Positions 18,644 through 27,092 of a DNA stretch of 64,000 bases are shown here, one piece after another. The position numbers were made by a program, and so were the translations under genes. Origin of the DNA: Bordetella genomosp. 4 (GTDB lineage Bacteria; Pseudomonadota; Gammaproteobacteria; Burkholderiales; Burkholderiaceae_B). The notes under the pieces were generated by a model. The model was given only the letters and a program-made list of their open reading frames with translations. It did no database searches and was not told the DNA's origin. Each line of letters begins with the position of its first letter. The stretch's first letter is position 1. Location: positions 1,116,001 to 1,180,000 of the forward strand of contig NZ_NEVQ01000013.1 of assembly GCF_002261185.1 (NCBI RefSeq), read 5' to 3'.

Positions 18644-19786
18644 ATGCGAATTGCCGACATACGCGCCGTACCCATCTCCTTTCCTGTTCCCGCTGAAAAA
18701 TCGGTACGCCTGGGCATCGGCCGCAGCGTCAAGCGCGACGCGGTGCTGGTGCGCGTCGAAACCGACGACGGCCTGGTGGGCTGGGGCGAAGCCCATCACG
18801 GACGCTGCCCTGGCGCCATTGCGCGCCTGATCGACACCACGCTGCGCGAACTGGTGCTGGGCATGGACGCTACAGACGTTGCGGGCGTCTGGCATCGCGT
18901 CTACAAAATGCAGTTGGCCAGCCATGGCATGGGCGCCGCAGCAGCGCTGGCGCTCAGTGGACTGGACCTGGCGTTGTGGGACATCCGCTGCCAGGCGACC
19001 CAATGGCCGCTGTGCCAGTTACTCGGCGGCACGCCCAAGCCGATCAAAGCCTATGCCGGCGGTATCGCGCTGGGATGGCAGGCGCCGGAGTCCCTCGTCG
19101 ACGAGGCTCGCGCCTTGGTGGAACTGGGCTTTCGTGCGTTGAAACTGCGTGTAGGCGACACAGCGCGCCGTGACGTGGAACGCGTGCGTGCCGTGCGGCA
19201 AGCGCTGGGCGACGACATCGATCTGCTGGTAGACGCCAACACGGGATATACCCTGGATGATGTAGGCCGCGTCATGCCCGCCTACGAAGAACTCGGCGTC
19301 AGCTGGCTCGAAGAACCCTTTCCCGCCTGGGACAGGCACGCCTATGCCAACGCTGCCCGGCTGGGCCGCGTACCCTTGGCGGCAGGCGAAAACCACTACA
19401 CCCGATATGAATTCGGCCCATTGTTAGAAGACGGCAGTGTCGGGTTCCTGCAACCGGACCTGTCCAAGACCGGAGGAATCACAGAGGGCATGCGCATCGC
19501 CGCCATGGCGTCGGCCCAGAAACTGACGGTCAATCCCCATACATCGGCAACCGCCATCAATATGGCGACCTCGATCCACTATCTGTGCGCGGTCGACAAT
19601 CCAGGCTATTTCGAAGCCGACGTGACCCAGTTGAACCCGTTTCGCGACCATCTGGCGGACGTGCTGCCCTATCGCCTGGACGCTCAGGGCTGCGTTCAAC
19701 CGCTGGCCGGCCCGGGGATAGGCTTGCGTCCCGACCCGGATTTCCTCGCCAAACACCCGCTGATCGAAGGGCCTTGCTACGTCTAA
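18644..19786 (+). CDS. Enolase-superfamily enzyme (mandelate racemase/muconate-lactonizing), copy B
   Basis: A 380-residue enolase-superfamily protein, clearly diverged from the copy 3 kb upstream. Metal ligands are D197 (VDANTG), E223 or E224 (LEEP) and E249 (AGENHY). The second barrel-strand motif is K167-L-R169 rather than KxK, with H299 (NPHTS) and D272 (QPDLSK) as the opposite acid/base pair. The changed KxR motif suggests a different stereochemistry or substrate from copy A. It is last in the operon, 8 bp after the dehydrogenase gene, and followed by a GC-rich hairpin and T-run. Confidence 0.87.
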   Translation: MRIADIRAVPISFPVPAEKSVRLGIGRSVKRDAVLVRVETDDGLVGWGEAHHGRCPGAIARLIDTTLRELVLGMDATDVAGVWHRVYKMQLASHGMGAAAALALSGLDLALWDIRCQATQWPLCQLLGGTPKPIKAYAGGIALGWQAPESLVDEARALVELGFRALKLRVGDTARRDVERVRAVRQALGDDIDLLVDANTGYTLDDVGRVMPAYEELGVSWLEEPFPAWDRHAYANAARLGRVPLAAGENHYTRYEFGPLLEDGSVGFLQPDLSKTGGITEGMRIAAMASAQKLTVNPHTSATAINMATSIHYLCAVDNPGYFEADVTQLNPFRDHLADVLPYRLDAQGCVQPLAGPGIGLRPDPDFLAKHPLIEGPCYV

Positions 19787-19830
19787 GCCCCGCTCGTGCC
19801 AGGGGCTGCCGGGCGAGCCGGAGGTTTTTT
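19786..19830 (+). terminator. Probable terminator of the GntR-controlled operon
   Basis: After the stop codon, AGCCCC pairs with GGGGCT (19786-19807) and a small CCGG/CCGG stem follows, ending in a run of six T at 19825-19830. The fold is not a clean single stem, so confidence is moderate. It separates the catabolic operon from coaBC. Confidence 0.5.
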
Positions 19831-19869
19831 GCCGCATAATGGCGGAATTCGGAATTTTCATATATCCCC

Positions 19870-21075
19870 ATGCTCGACCTCGCCCGCAAACGCATCGTCC
19901 TCGGCCTGACCGGCGGTATTGCTTGCTACAAGATCGCCGAATTGGTGCGGCGCCTGACGGAACAAGGCGCCGTCGTCGACGTCGTCATGACTGAGGCGGC
20001 GACGCATTTCATCACGCCGGTCACCATGCAGGCGCTGTCGGGGCGTCCGGTGTTTGTGGACGCATGGGATGCCCGCATTGGCAACAACATGGCGCACATC
20101 GAACTGACGCGCGGTGCGGATGCGGTCTTGATCGCCCCCGCCAGCGCCGATTTCATGGCCAAGCTGGTGCACGGCCTGGCCGACGATCTGCTCTCGACGC
20201 TGTGTCTGGCACGTGCCTGTCCGCTATTGGTGGCGCCCGCCATGAATCGCGAAATGTGGGCAAATCCGGCGACGCAGCGCAATGTGGCCCAGCTGCGCGC
20301 CGATGGCGTCAGTGTGCTGGGCCCGGCATCGGGCGAACAGGCCTGCGGCGAGACCGGCGACGGCCGCATGCTGGAGGCCCACGAGCTCTTGACCGACCTG
20401 GTGGCCTTTTTCCAGCCTAAAGTCCTGGCGGGACGCCATATTCTGCTGACGGCCGGCCCGACGTCTGAGCCGGTCGATCCGGTACGCGTATTGAGCAACC
20501 GTTCGTCCGGCAAGACGGGTTATGCCCTGGCCCGCGCGGCGCGCGAGGCTGGCGCGCGCGTCACCCTGGTGACAGGGGCGACTGCCCTGCCCTTGCCACG
20601 CGGCGTGACGGCCCTCTCGGTCAACACGGCGCGGCAAATGCACGACGCCGTCATGGCCAATGTGCACGACGCCGACGTCTTTATCGCCGTCGCCGCGGTA
20701 GCGGACTGGCGGGTAAAAAACGTCAGCGATCAAAAACTGAAGAAGACCAGCGAAGGCGGCGGCGCGCCGGTCATGGAATTCGAGCCTAATCCCGATATTC
20801 TGGCCGAGGTGGCCAAGCTGCCCAAGGGACCCTGGTGCGTGGGCTTTGCCGCTGAAACGGAAAAGCTCGCGGAACACGCCGAGGCCAAACGAGTACGCAA
20901 AGGCATTCCCTTGCTGGTCGGCAATTTGGCGCACAAAGTCATGGACGCCGACACGACGGAACTGGTGCTTTTTGACGCTCAGGGGTCTCACCCCATGCCG
21001 GCGGGATCCAAGCTGGACGCCGCACGCAGGCTCATCGCAGAAATCGCCGCACGGCTGCCTGCGGCCCGGCGATAA
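19870..21075 (+). CDS. coaBC: Bifunctional phosphopantothenoylcysteine decarboxylase / phosphopantothenate-cysteine ligase
   Basis: Makes 4'-phosphopantetheine for coenzyme A; 401 residues. The N-terminal CoaC flavoprotein domain has GGIACYKIAELVRRL, the active-site His in NMAHIELTRGADAVLIAPAS, and PAMNREMW near residue 120. The C-terminal CoaB domain starts near residue 190 with LTAGPTSEPVDPVR and includes NDI-type KKTSEGG sequence. In many betaproteobacteria this gene lies directly after lspA; here the catabolic block separates them. Confidence 0.94.
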   Translation: MLDLARKRIVLGLTGGIACYKIAELVRRLTEQGAVVDVVMTEAATHFITPVTMQALSGRPVFVDAWDARIGNNMAHIELTRGADAVLIAPASADFMAKLVHGLADDLLSTLCLARACPLLVAPAMNREMWANPATQRNVAQLRADGVSVLGPASGEQACGETGDGRMLEAHELLTDLVAFFQPKVLAGRHILLTAGPTSEPVDPVRVLSNRSSGKTGYALARAAREAGARVTLVTGATALPLPRGVTALSVNTARQMHDAVMANVHDADVFIAVAAVADWRVKNVSDQKLKKTSEGGGAPVMEFEPNPDILAEVAKLPKGPWCVGFAAETEKLAEHAEAKRVRKGIPLLVGNLAHKVMDADTTELVLFDAQGSHPMPAGSKLDAARRLIAEIAARLPAARR

Positions 21076-21168
21076 GAGCGCCTCACTCTGCACGCGACCT
21101 GCCATTCGCCGAGCGTCAGGTACTCGCTCGGCTGGGAAGAACAAGGCGCCCCACTTACAGACGACGCA

Positions 21169-22224
21169 TTACTGCGCCAAGGCAGGCTGAATCGCACGCT
21201 CGGCCCATTGCGCCAATGGCAGCGGCGTCGCGCTATCGACGATACGGGCCAGCACGATTTTCATTTGGGCCCATCCGCCACGCTCACTCGGCCAGATGTA
21301 CGGCGTGACGGGATGCCAAACCCCATCGGCGGCTCGCTCGGCCATGACAAAACGAAAGGTGTAATACCCTGCCATTCCCATGCGCAAATCCGTCACGACC
21401 AATCGATCGCCGAGCTCGTCGTAGCGCAGCCAGTCATTGGTGAACCAACGCAAGCGTTCATGCAGGGGCACGCCGTCCAAGACACTTGCCTGTGACACAT
21501 GCAGCGGCAAGCGCACCATCTCTGGGCGATCGCGATCGAACCAGCCACTGACGGCCTCGTAGTAGTTGTTCGCACCGTCCTTGGCGATGACACGCCACAA
21601 CAGCGTATTAAAAGGCATCGGCGTTGCCAACACCGCCGTCGGCTGCACGCCCTGCTCCCGCAACGCTTGTTCGACCCGAGCCTCCGCATGCCAACGCCCC
21701 GCCAGCGAAATACCGAGATAGGCCGTACTGAACACCAATGCAGCAGCCAGCGCAGTCCGGGCTCGCGCAGTGCACCCGATGACTGCTGCGGCCAGCACCG
21801 TCACGACCAACGGCACCGTATACATCGGGTCAATGATGAACACCGCCGACCAGCTCTCGGGAATACGCGCCAACGGCCAGAACAGCTGAGTGCCATACAC
21901 CGTAAACGCATCCAGCACGGGATGCGTCACCAACACCAGCCAGAGCGTGAGAAACAAGCGCCTGCCACTATAGGGCGCATCCGGCCACTTTTTACGTATC
22001 AGCCACGCCAACACCACAGCCAAGGCCGTCAGCACAAACACCGAATGAGAAAACCCTCGGTGAAACGTCATTTGCGACACCGGATCGGCGTAACGCACCA
22101 ACACGTCCATATCCGGCAACGTGCCCAGCAAAGCGCCGTACAGCAAGGCCTTGCGGCCCTGACTGCGGCCCAGCAATGCGCCCTGGATGCCTGCGCCCAG
22201 CACAGCTTGTGTAATTGAATCCAT
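21169..22224 (-). CDS. YdjM-like membrane-bound metal-dependent hydrolase family protein
   Basis: A 351-residue protein beginning MDSITQAVLG at 22224. The N-terminal half has several hydrophobic segments and the family motif LPDMDVLVRY followed by HRGFSHS (near residues 35-60), which holds the proposed metal ligands. The C-terminal half is soluble and Trp-rich. E. coli YdjM is much shorter (about 196 residues), so the C-terminal extension is a distinct feature of this branch. No biochemical role is established. It is convergent with coaBC. Confidence 0.78.
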   Translation of the reverse strand: MDSITQAVLGAGIQGALLGRSQGRKALLYGALLGTLPDMDVLVRYADPVSQMTFHRGFSHSVFVLTALAVVLAWLIRKKWPDAPYSGRRLFLTLWLVLVTHPVLDAFTVYGTQLFWPLARIPESWSAVFIIDPMYTVPLVVTVLAAAVIGCTARARTALAAALVFSTAYLGISLAGRWHAEARVEQALREQGVQPTAVLATPMPFNTLLWRVIAKDGANNYYEAVSGWFDRDRPEMVRLPLHVSQASVLDGVPLHERLRWFTNDWLRYDELGDRLVVTDLRMGMAGYYTFRFVMAERAADGVWHPVTPYIWPSERGGWAQMKIVLARIVDSATPLPLAQWAERAIQPALAQ

Positions 22225-22346
22225 ATTTTCAGGATGTTGTTCTAAAAAACGCGGCGCCCGCACGCCGGCTCGCCCGGACCATCCCGTGGCGACAAGCGTT
22301 AAGATACCGCACAGATACTTCCGCCTGCTTTCACCGGACAAATCCC

Positions 22347-22907
22347 ATGGCCATTTACGGCGAACCCAAGAACGGCGATTTCGTACGCTATATCGAGACG
22401 CTGAATCGGCAGACCGGCAGCCCTGGCCAGGTCTTGCCACGCCAGCGCAATGCCAAGCCGAACGCGCAGCCGGCCGAGACCACACAAGCCGGCACGCCGG
22501 AATCGATCTATACCTATGCGCCACGGAATAAACCGACGGCGCCGAGCTATTCGCCAGATTCAGATACCTCGTCAACCGCCTATACGCGCAATGCGTCCCC
22601 CGGCTCAACGAGAGAAAGCGACGACGAGCCGGAAACCACTTTAGCGGCGCGCAGCGGTCAGCGGCATCTGTCGCTAGGCCTGGGCATCGCGGGCGCGATC
22701 GCATTGTGGAACGCCGTACACAGACTGATCACGGCTATCAATACGCGCAGCCTCGACCTTGACAGCATGGTGCCGATCTTTTTTCTATTGATATGCGCAT
22801 GGATGCTGTTCAAAGGCGCCCGTGGCGCACGCCGGAAACAGAACAAGCCTCTGGCCAAGCTGCCGCCGCTCACGACCGTCCACATGGGCCGGAAACCGCA
22901 GAAATAA
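22347..22907 (+). CDS. Hypothetical protein with two C-terminal membrane segments
   Basis: About 186 residues from the ATG at 22347 (MAIYGEPKNG). The first 110 residues are polar and disordered-looking, rich in Pro, Ser, Thr and Arg. Two hydrophobic segments follow (about 118-138 and 145-162) and a basic tail ends the chain. A longer frame starting at 22215 is possible but less likely. I do not recognise the family. It diverges from the YdjM-like gene and precedes the dUTPase by 90 bp. Confidence 0.65.
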   Translation: MAIYGEPKNGDFVRYIETLNRQTGSPGQVLPRQRNAKPNAQPAETTQAGTPESIYTYAPRNKPTAPSYSPDSDTSSTAYTRNASPGSTRESDDEPETTLAARSGQRHLSLGLGIAGAIALWNAVHRLITAINTRSLDLDSMVPIFFLLICAWMLFKGARGARRKQNKPLAKLPPLTTVHMGRKPQK

Positions 22908-22997
22908 CGTGACCGAACACGGGGGACGCCCCCCGGACAGTTGGTGCTAACATTTCGGGCCTACGGCCTCAGGGCCAGTTGATTTTACGGAGCGAAC

Positions 22998-23675
22998 GTG
23001 AGCCACACCCCAGCCGGATTGACCGCTGCCCAGGCAGCAACGATGCTGACCCTGCAAGACCGCCTCAACAGCATCATCAACCCTGACTGGGTGAATGGAG
23101 GCGCACGTTTTCTGCGGGCAGCCTTTGTCGAATCCGCCGAAGCGCTCGAACATCACGGCTGGAAGTGGTGGAAAAAACAGACGATCGATCTGCCCCAGGT
23201 GCAAATGGAGCTGATCGACATCCTGCATTTCTATTTATCGCACACGCTCGTATCCGCAGCGGGCTCCGCCCCGGATGCCACGCTCATGCTGGTCGCAGAC
23301 CTGTCCTCTCCCGAGGCCATTGCGCTGGACGGCCACACCTATCGCCTGCCCGATCTGGATGTGCCTGAACTGCTGGAGCTGATCGGCGGTCTGGCCGTTT
23401 GCGGCCGCGCCAGCTATAAAACGCTGGAACACACCATGGCGCGCTGTGAACTGACGTGGCAGGACGCCTTTACGCAATACGTGTCCAAGAACGTGCTGAA
23501 CCTGTTCCGCCAGGAAAACGGCTACAAGACCGGCACCTACGTCAAAATCTGGCAAGGCGAAGAAGACAACGTCGTCCTCGCTCGCCTGATGTCGGCGCTG
23601 GACCCTACCCGTCCGGATTTCGCCGAGGCGCTGCATGCGGGGCTGCAACAGGCCTACGCAGACGCGACGCGTTGA
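22998..23675 (+). CDS. dUTP diphosphatase, dimeric all-alpha type
   Basis: A 225-residue protein of the dimeric dUTPase (MazG/all-alpha NTP pyrophosphatase) class. The signature is E45xxE48 (VESAEALEHHGWKWWK) followed by E71xxD74 (ELIDILHF), which bind Mg2+. A later N-x-Y-x-x-G-x-Y segment (NGYKTGTYVKIW) matches the nucleotide-binding end. It should hydrolyse dUTP to dUMP, keeping uracil out of DNA. The start is GTG at 22998 after CGGAGCG. The usual trimeric dut often follows coaBC in relatives and is not seen here. Confidence 0.82.
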   Translation: MSHTPAGLTAAQAATMLTLQDRLNSIINPDWVNGGARFLRAAFVESAEALEHHGWKWWKKQTIDLPQVQMELIDILHFYLSHTLVSAAGSAPDATLMLVADLSSPEAIALDGHTYRLPDLDVPELLELIGGLAVCGRASYKTLEHTMARCELTWQDAFTQYVSKNVLNLFRQENGYKTGTYVKIWQGEEDNVVLARLMSALDPTRPDFAEALHAGLQQAYADATR

Positions 23676-23833
23676 TCACAGATCAGCGCCGTAAAGACAT
23701 TCCTCTATGCCGGCCTGTCCCGGCACATTCGGGGAACACCGTCACCCTTTGATCACCAACGTTCTCGCGCAAACGCGGTTTCAGGCTGTCTTGCCCCGCC
23801 CGTTTGAGTCAGGCCAGCCGGAATCGCTTCGGA

Positions 23834-24604
23834 TCAATCCGCCTCGATCACCGTCTGCAGGAATTGCTGCGTGCGTTCTTCTTTGGGGTTGGAGAACAGC
23901 ACGCTGGATTCAGCGTCCTCGACGATGTTGCCCTGATCGAAAAACAGCGTGCGATCCGAGCTGCGTTCGGCGAAACCCATCTGGTGCGTCACGATGATCA
24001 TCGTCATCGTGCGCTTGGCAGCGAGGTCCCGCAAAATCTGCAAGATCCCGCCGACAAGCTCCGGATCCAGCGCCGACGTGACCTCGTCGAACAGCATGAT
24101 TTCCGGATGCATGGCCAGGGCGCGCGCAATCCCCACGCGCTGCTTCTGTCCACCAGAAAGCTGGGCAGGATAAGCATCGAGCTTGTCGCCGAGACCCACG
24201 AGTTCCAGGTATTCCTTTGCGCGTTGCGCAGCCTCGTCACGAGGCACGCCGGACACATGGACAGGCGCCTCCATGACATTACCCAGCGCGGTCTTGTGCG
24301 GGAATAGATTGAAGTGTTGAAACACCATGCCGATCTTGCCGCGCACCCGCCGCACATGCGCCGAATTCGGCCCCATCTCGCGTCCCTGCGCATCGGTCCA
24401 CATCGACTCATCATCAATCAGAATTTCGCCGCTGGTGGGGCGATCCAGCGTCATCAACAATCTCAGCAAGGTCGACTTTCCCGAGCCTGATGGCCCGATG
24501 ACCGACACGGTCTGCCCGGCAGGAATCTCCAGATCGATGCCGCGCAACACCTCCAACTCGCCATAACGTTTGCATAGCTGATTCAGGCGAATGCTCGCGC
24601 TCAT
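23834..24604 (-). CDS. ehuA: ABC transporter ATP-binding protein, EhuA-like
   Basis: A 256-residue polar amino acid-type ATPase: Walker A GPSGSGKST, Q-loop QHFNLFPH, signature LSGGQKQRVGIARAL, Walker B MLFDEVTSALD and H-loop VTHQMGFA. The ATG at 24604 overlaps the TGA of the permease gene (ATGA) with GGAGGA just upstream. It is the last gene of a four-gene operon whose receptor strongly resembles EhuB, so the ectoine-type name rests mainly on the receptor. Confidence 0.8.
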   Translation of the reverse strand: MSASIRLNQLCKRYGELEVLRGIDLEIPAGQTVSVIGPSGSGKSTLLRLLMTLDRPTSGEILIDDESMWTDAQGREMGPNSAHVRRVRGKIGMVFQHFNLFPHKTALGNVMEAPVHVSGVPRDEAAQRAKEYLELVGLGDKLDAYPAQLSGGQKQRVGIARALAMHPEIMLFDEVTSALDPELVGGILQILRDLAAKRTMTMIIVTHQMGFAERSSDRTLFFDQGNIVEDAESSVLFSNPKEERTQQFLQTVIEAD

Positions 24605-25272
24605 CTTGATCCTCCAAATTTTTTCAACCACGCCTCCAGGCGCCGGACGCCCCAGGCGGCAATCAGGCTCAAGAGCAAAAACAGCAGCCCGACGAGCGTC
24701 AACGGCTCGGTATAGCGAAACGTCGCCGAGCCGATGATTTTGCTTTGCTGCAGCAACTCGACCACCGTGATCGCCGACAGCAGCGGCGTGTCTTTAAACA
24801 TCGCGACGAGATAATTTCCCAACGCAGGCACCACTGGAGGGATCGCTTGCGGCAGAACCACCCCAACCGCCGTGCGCCACGGCGACAGATTCAACGCTGT
24901 AGCCGCCTCGATCTGTCCACGCGGCACCGACTCGATACCGGCGCGATAGACCTCGGCGCAATAGGCCGCGTAATGTACGCCCAGCGCCAGAATGCCTGTG
25001 ACCAATGGCGACAACTGCACGCCGCTTTGCGGCAACACATAAAACAGAAAATACATCTGCACCAGCAACGGCGTGCTGCGCACGAACTCGATCAACACCG
25101 CAACCGGCGCCGAGATCCAACGCGAACGCATACGCCGCAGCATGGCCAGCACCAGTCCCAGCACGACGGCCAACGCCATGCCGAGTACGGTCGCCTGTAT
25201 CGTGATGATCAACGCCGAGCCCAAGGCCGGCAGAATTTCCCAGGCAAATGCCCAATCGAAAATAGGAGTCAT
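24601..25272 (-). CDS. ehuD: ABC transporter permease, EhuD-like
   Basis: A 223-residue inner-membrane permease of the His/Glu/Gln family with about five membrane segments. The EAA loop is visible as VPRGQIEAATALNLSPWRTAVGVVLPQA. Start and stop overlap the neighbours by 4 bp on both sides, so the operon is tightly coupled. It should heterodimerise with the permease encoded just upstream. Confidence 0.78.
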   Translation of the reverse strand: MTPIFDWAFAWEILPALGSALIITIQATVLGMALAVVLGLVLAMLRRMRSRWISAPVAVLIEFVRSTPLLVQMYFLFYVLPQSGVQLSPLVTGILALGVHYAAYCAEVYRAGIESVPRGQIEAATALNLSPWRTAVGVVLPQAIPPVVPALGNYLVAMFKDTPLLSAITVVELLQQSKIIGSATFRYTEPLTLVGLLFLLLSLIAAWGVRRLEAWLKKFGGSR

Positions 25273-25922
25273 CGGACGCGAAACCTCCGCTCCAGCAAGC
25301 GGATGCCCGCCGTGATCACCAACGCCACGGCAAAATACAACAGCAGCAGCAAGAGAAATATCTCAGTCGTACGCAAGGTCTCCGCCCGCAACATCTGACC
25401 GCGGAAAGTGAGATCGGTAATCGTGATCAACGACACCAGCGCCGTATTTTTCAGCAGTTCAATCAGCAAATTGCCCGCGGGCGGCAACATCGCGGGAAAC
25501 GCCTGCGGCAGCACGATACGGCGCAGGGTTTGTGCAGACGTCATATTCAATGCCACCGCAGCCTCGCGCTGGCCGGGCGCCACTGCCAAAATTGCCCCGC
25601 GCACCACCTCGGCGCCATACGCGCCCGCATTCGCCGCCAGCACCACAATGCCCACCGTCACGGCAGGCAATTTCAAACCGAACAACGGCAGCACGTAATA
25701 AAACCAGAACAACTGCACCAAGGCAGAAGTCCCCCGGAATATCTCGACATAGACCAGCGCGATGGCGCTGACGATGCGATGCGTAGACAAGCGCGCCAGG
25801 CCGGCCGCAAGCGCCAACGGGACGGCCAGCAACGCCGCCCCTGCCGTGATACGCAACGTCATCCATAAGCCGTCGAGCAACGGCGGCAATAGCGCGGCGA
25901 ACCCTTCCATCGAAAAAGCCAC
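25269..25922 (-). CDS. ehuC: ABC transporter permease, EhuC-like
   Basis: A 217-residue permease of the same family, with the EAA loop VAPGQREAAVALNMTSAQTLRRIVLPQAFP. It starts 3 bp after the receptor gene and overlaps the next permease by 4 bp. Together the two permeases and the ATPase form a complete importer. Similarity to general amino acid permeases means the substrate cannot be set from this subunit. Confidence 0.78.
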   Translation of the reverse strand: MAFSMEGFAALLPPLLDGLWMTLRITAGAALLAVPLALAAGLARLSTHRIVSAIALVYVEIFRGTSALVQLFWFYYVLPLFGLKLPAVTVGIVVLAANAGAYGAEVVRGAILAVAPGQREAAVALNMTSAQTLRRIVLPQAFPAMLPPAGNLLIELLKNTALVSLITITDLTFRGQMLRAETLRTTEIFLLLLLLYFAVALVITAGIRLLERRFRVR

Positions 25923-25925
25923 GCC

Positions 25926-26864
25926 TTATTTACCGGCGGCCGGTTCACCAGCGCAGAGCTTGGCCGCCGTCACATCGCCGGGCAATTCCGCTTTGGTAAA
26001 GCCGAACGGCTCAACGATCTTGGCGTGTTCTTCGGTGCCGATGAATTTGGCCAGCTCGGCGTTAAAGGCATCCACAAACGCCTGATCATCTTTGCGGAAT
26101 GCAAACGCGCCGTAGCCCCGCACGCTCTTGCCATCGATCACAGGATCGGTGAAAGGCTCGGCTTTTTCCAGATCGCCGGCAGCCGTCTTATTCATCAGAT
26201 CATTTATCGTCATCGCCGTCGCGGCATAGGCGTCGGCGCGTCCTGCCTGCACCCCGGACAGTGCACTCACCACATCCGGAAACACCACGACGCGGTCAAG
26301 GGGAATATCCATCTTGCGGGCGTACTCGCTCTGAATGGCGCCTACGACCACGCCCAGTTTCGTATCGTCCTGTTTGACGAGGTCTTCGTAGCTGTGCAGT
26401 TTCTTGGGGTTTCCTTTTTGCACCAGGAACGACTCGCCCACACCGTAGGTCGGGTTCGAAAACGCCGCCTGCTGACAGCGCTCCGGCGTGACGTACATCC
26501 CTGCGGCAATGATGTCGAAACGTTTGGCTTGCAAGCCCGGGATCAACGATCCGAACTCGGTCAACACGCCTTCAACTTCGTTGATGCCCATACGTTTGAG
26601 CACCACGCGCGCAATCTCGACGGCCTCGCCAGTAATGCGATTGGAATTGCTATCCATGTATGCGTAAGGCGCTTCGTTCGCATAGCCGATGCGTATGGTG
26701 CCCGCGGCTTTGGCGGCCTCCAGCGTGCTTTGCGCCGCTGGCGGATTATTGGCGGCAGAGGGTTTGGCGGCAGAGTCATCGGAGTCCGAATCGGAGCATG
26801 CCGCCATCAATCCAAGACTCAGCGCCAATACGGCCCATTTGGTCGTCTTCAGAATGTGTGTCAT
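25926..26864 (-). CDS. ehuB: Ectoine/hydroxyectoine-type substrate-binding lipoprotein, EhuB-like
   Basis: A 312-residue family 3 receptor. The signal peptide ends in a lipobox (LMAAC), so it is lipid-anchored, unlike the soluble rhizobial protein. The mature part has IRIGYANEAPYAYMD, VEGVLTEFGSLIPGLQAKRFD, AAGMYVTPERC, and PVIDGKSVRGYGAF, all closely like Sinorhizobium EhuB as I recall it. AAGGGAG lies 6 bases before the ATG. A candidate promoter is TTGTGT-18-TACTAT in the AT-rich leader. Ectoine uptake as an osmoprotectant or nutrient is the likely role; no ectoine-degradation (eut) genes are nearby. Confidence 0.78.
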   Translation of the reverse strand: MTHILKTTKWAVLALSLGLMAACSDSDSDDSAAKPSAANNPPAAQSTLEAAKAAGTIRIGYANEAPYAYMDSNSNRITGEAVEIARVVLKRMGINEVEGVLTEFGSLIPGLQAKRFDIIAAGMYVTPERCQQAAFSNPTYGVGESFLVQKGNPKKLHSYEDLVKQDDTKLGVVVGAIQSEYARKMDIPLDRVVVFPDVVSALSGVQAGRADAYAATAMTINDLMNKTAAGDLEKAEPFTDPVIDGKSVRGYGAFAFRKDDQAFVDAFNAELAKFIGTEEHAKIVEPFGFTKAELPGDVTAAKLCAGEPAAGK

Positions 26865-27003
26865 GCGAGGCTCCCTTTCAGAATATTATGGACAGAACTA
26901 ATTCACACGAAATAGTACGTCAATTAATCATTTCAACACAAAGTATATGATGACAAAAATCGCATGCGCGCCCCTCGCCTTCAGGGGCGACGCGCGACAA
27001 AGT

Positions 27004-27038
27004 AAAAAAACACGGCAGCGCTGGTTCGCTGCCGTGTT
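27004..27038 (-). terminator. Rho-independent terminator of the livK-like gene
   Basis: ACACGGCAGCG pairs perfectly with CGCTGCCGTGT around a 6-nt loop (27010-27037). Read on the minus strand, a run of seven T follows. It lies about 55 bp past the stop of the receptor gene ending at 27093, and upstream of the ehu operon. Confidence 0.88.
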
Positions 27039-27092
27039 CAATGGGTAAAAAACATTAAGCCGCCTGTCAGGCGGCAGGACACTGCCTATCGC

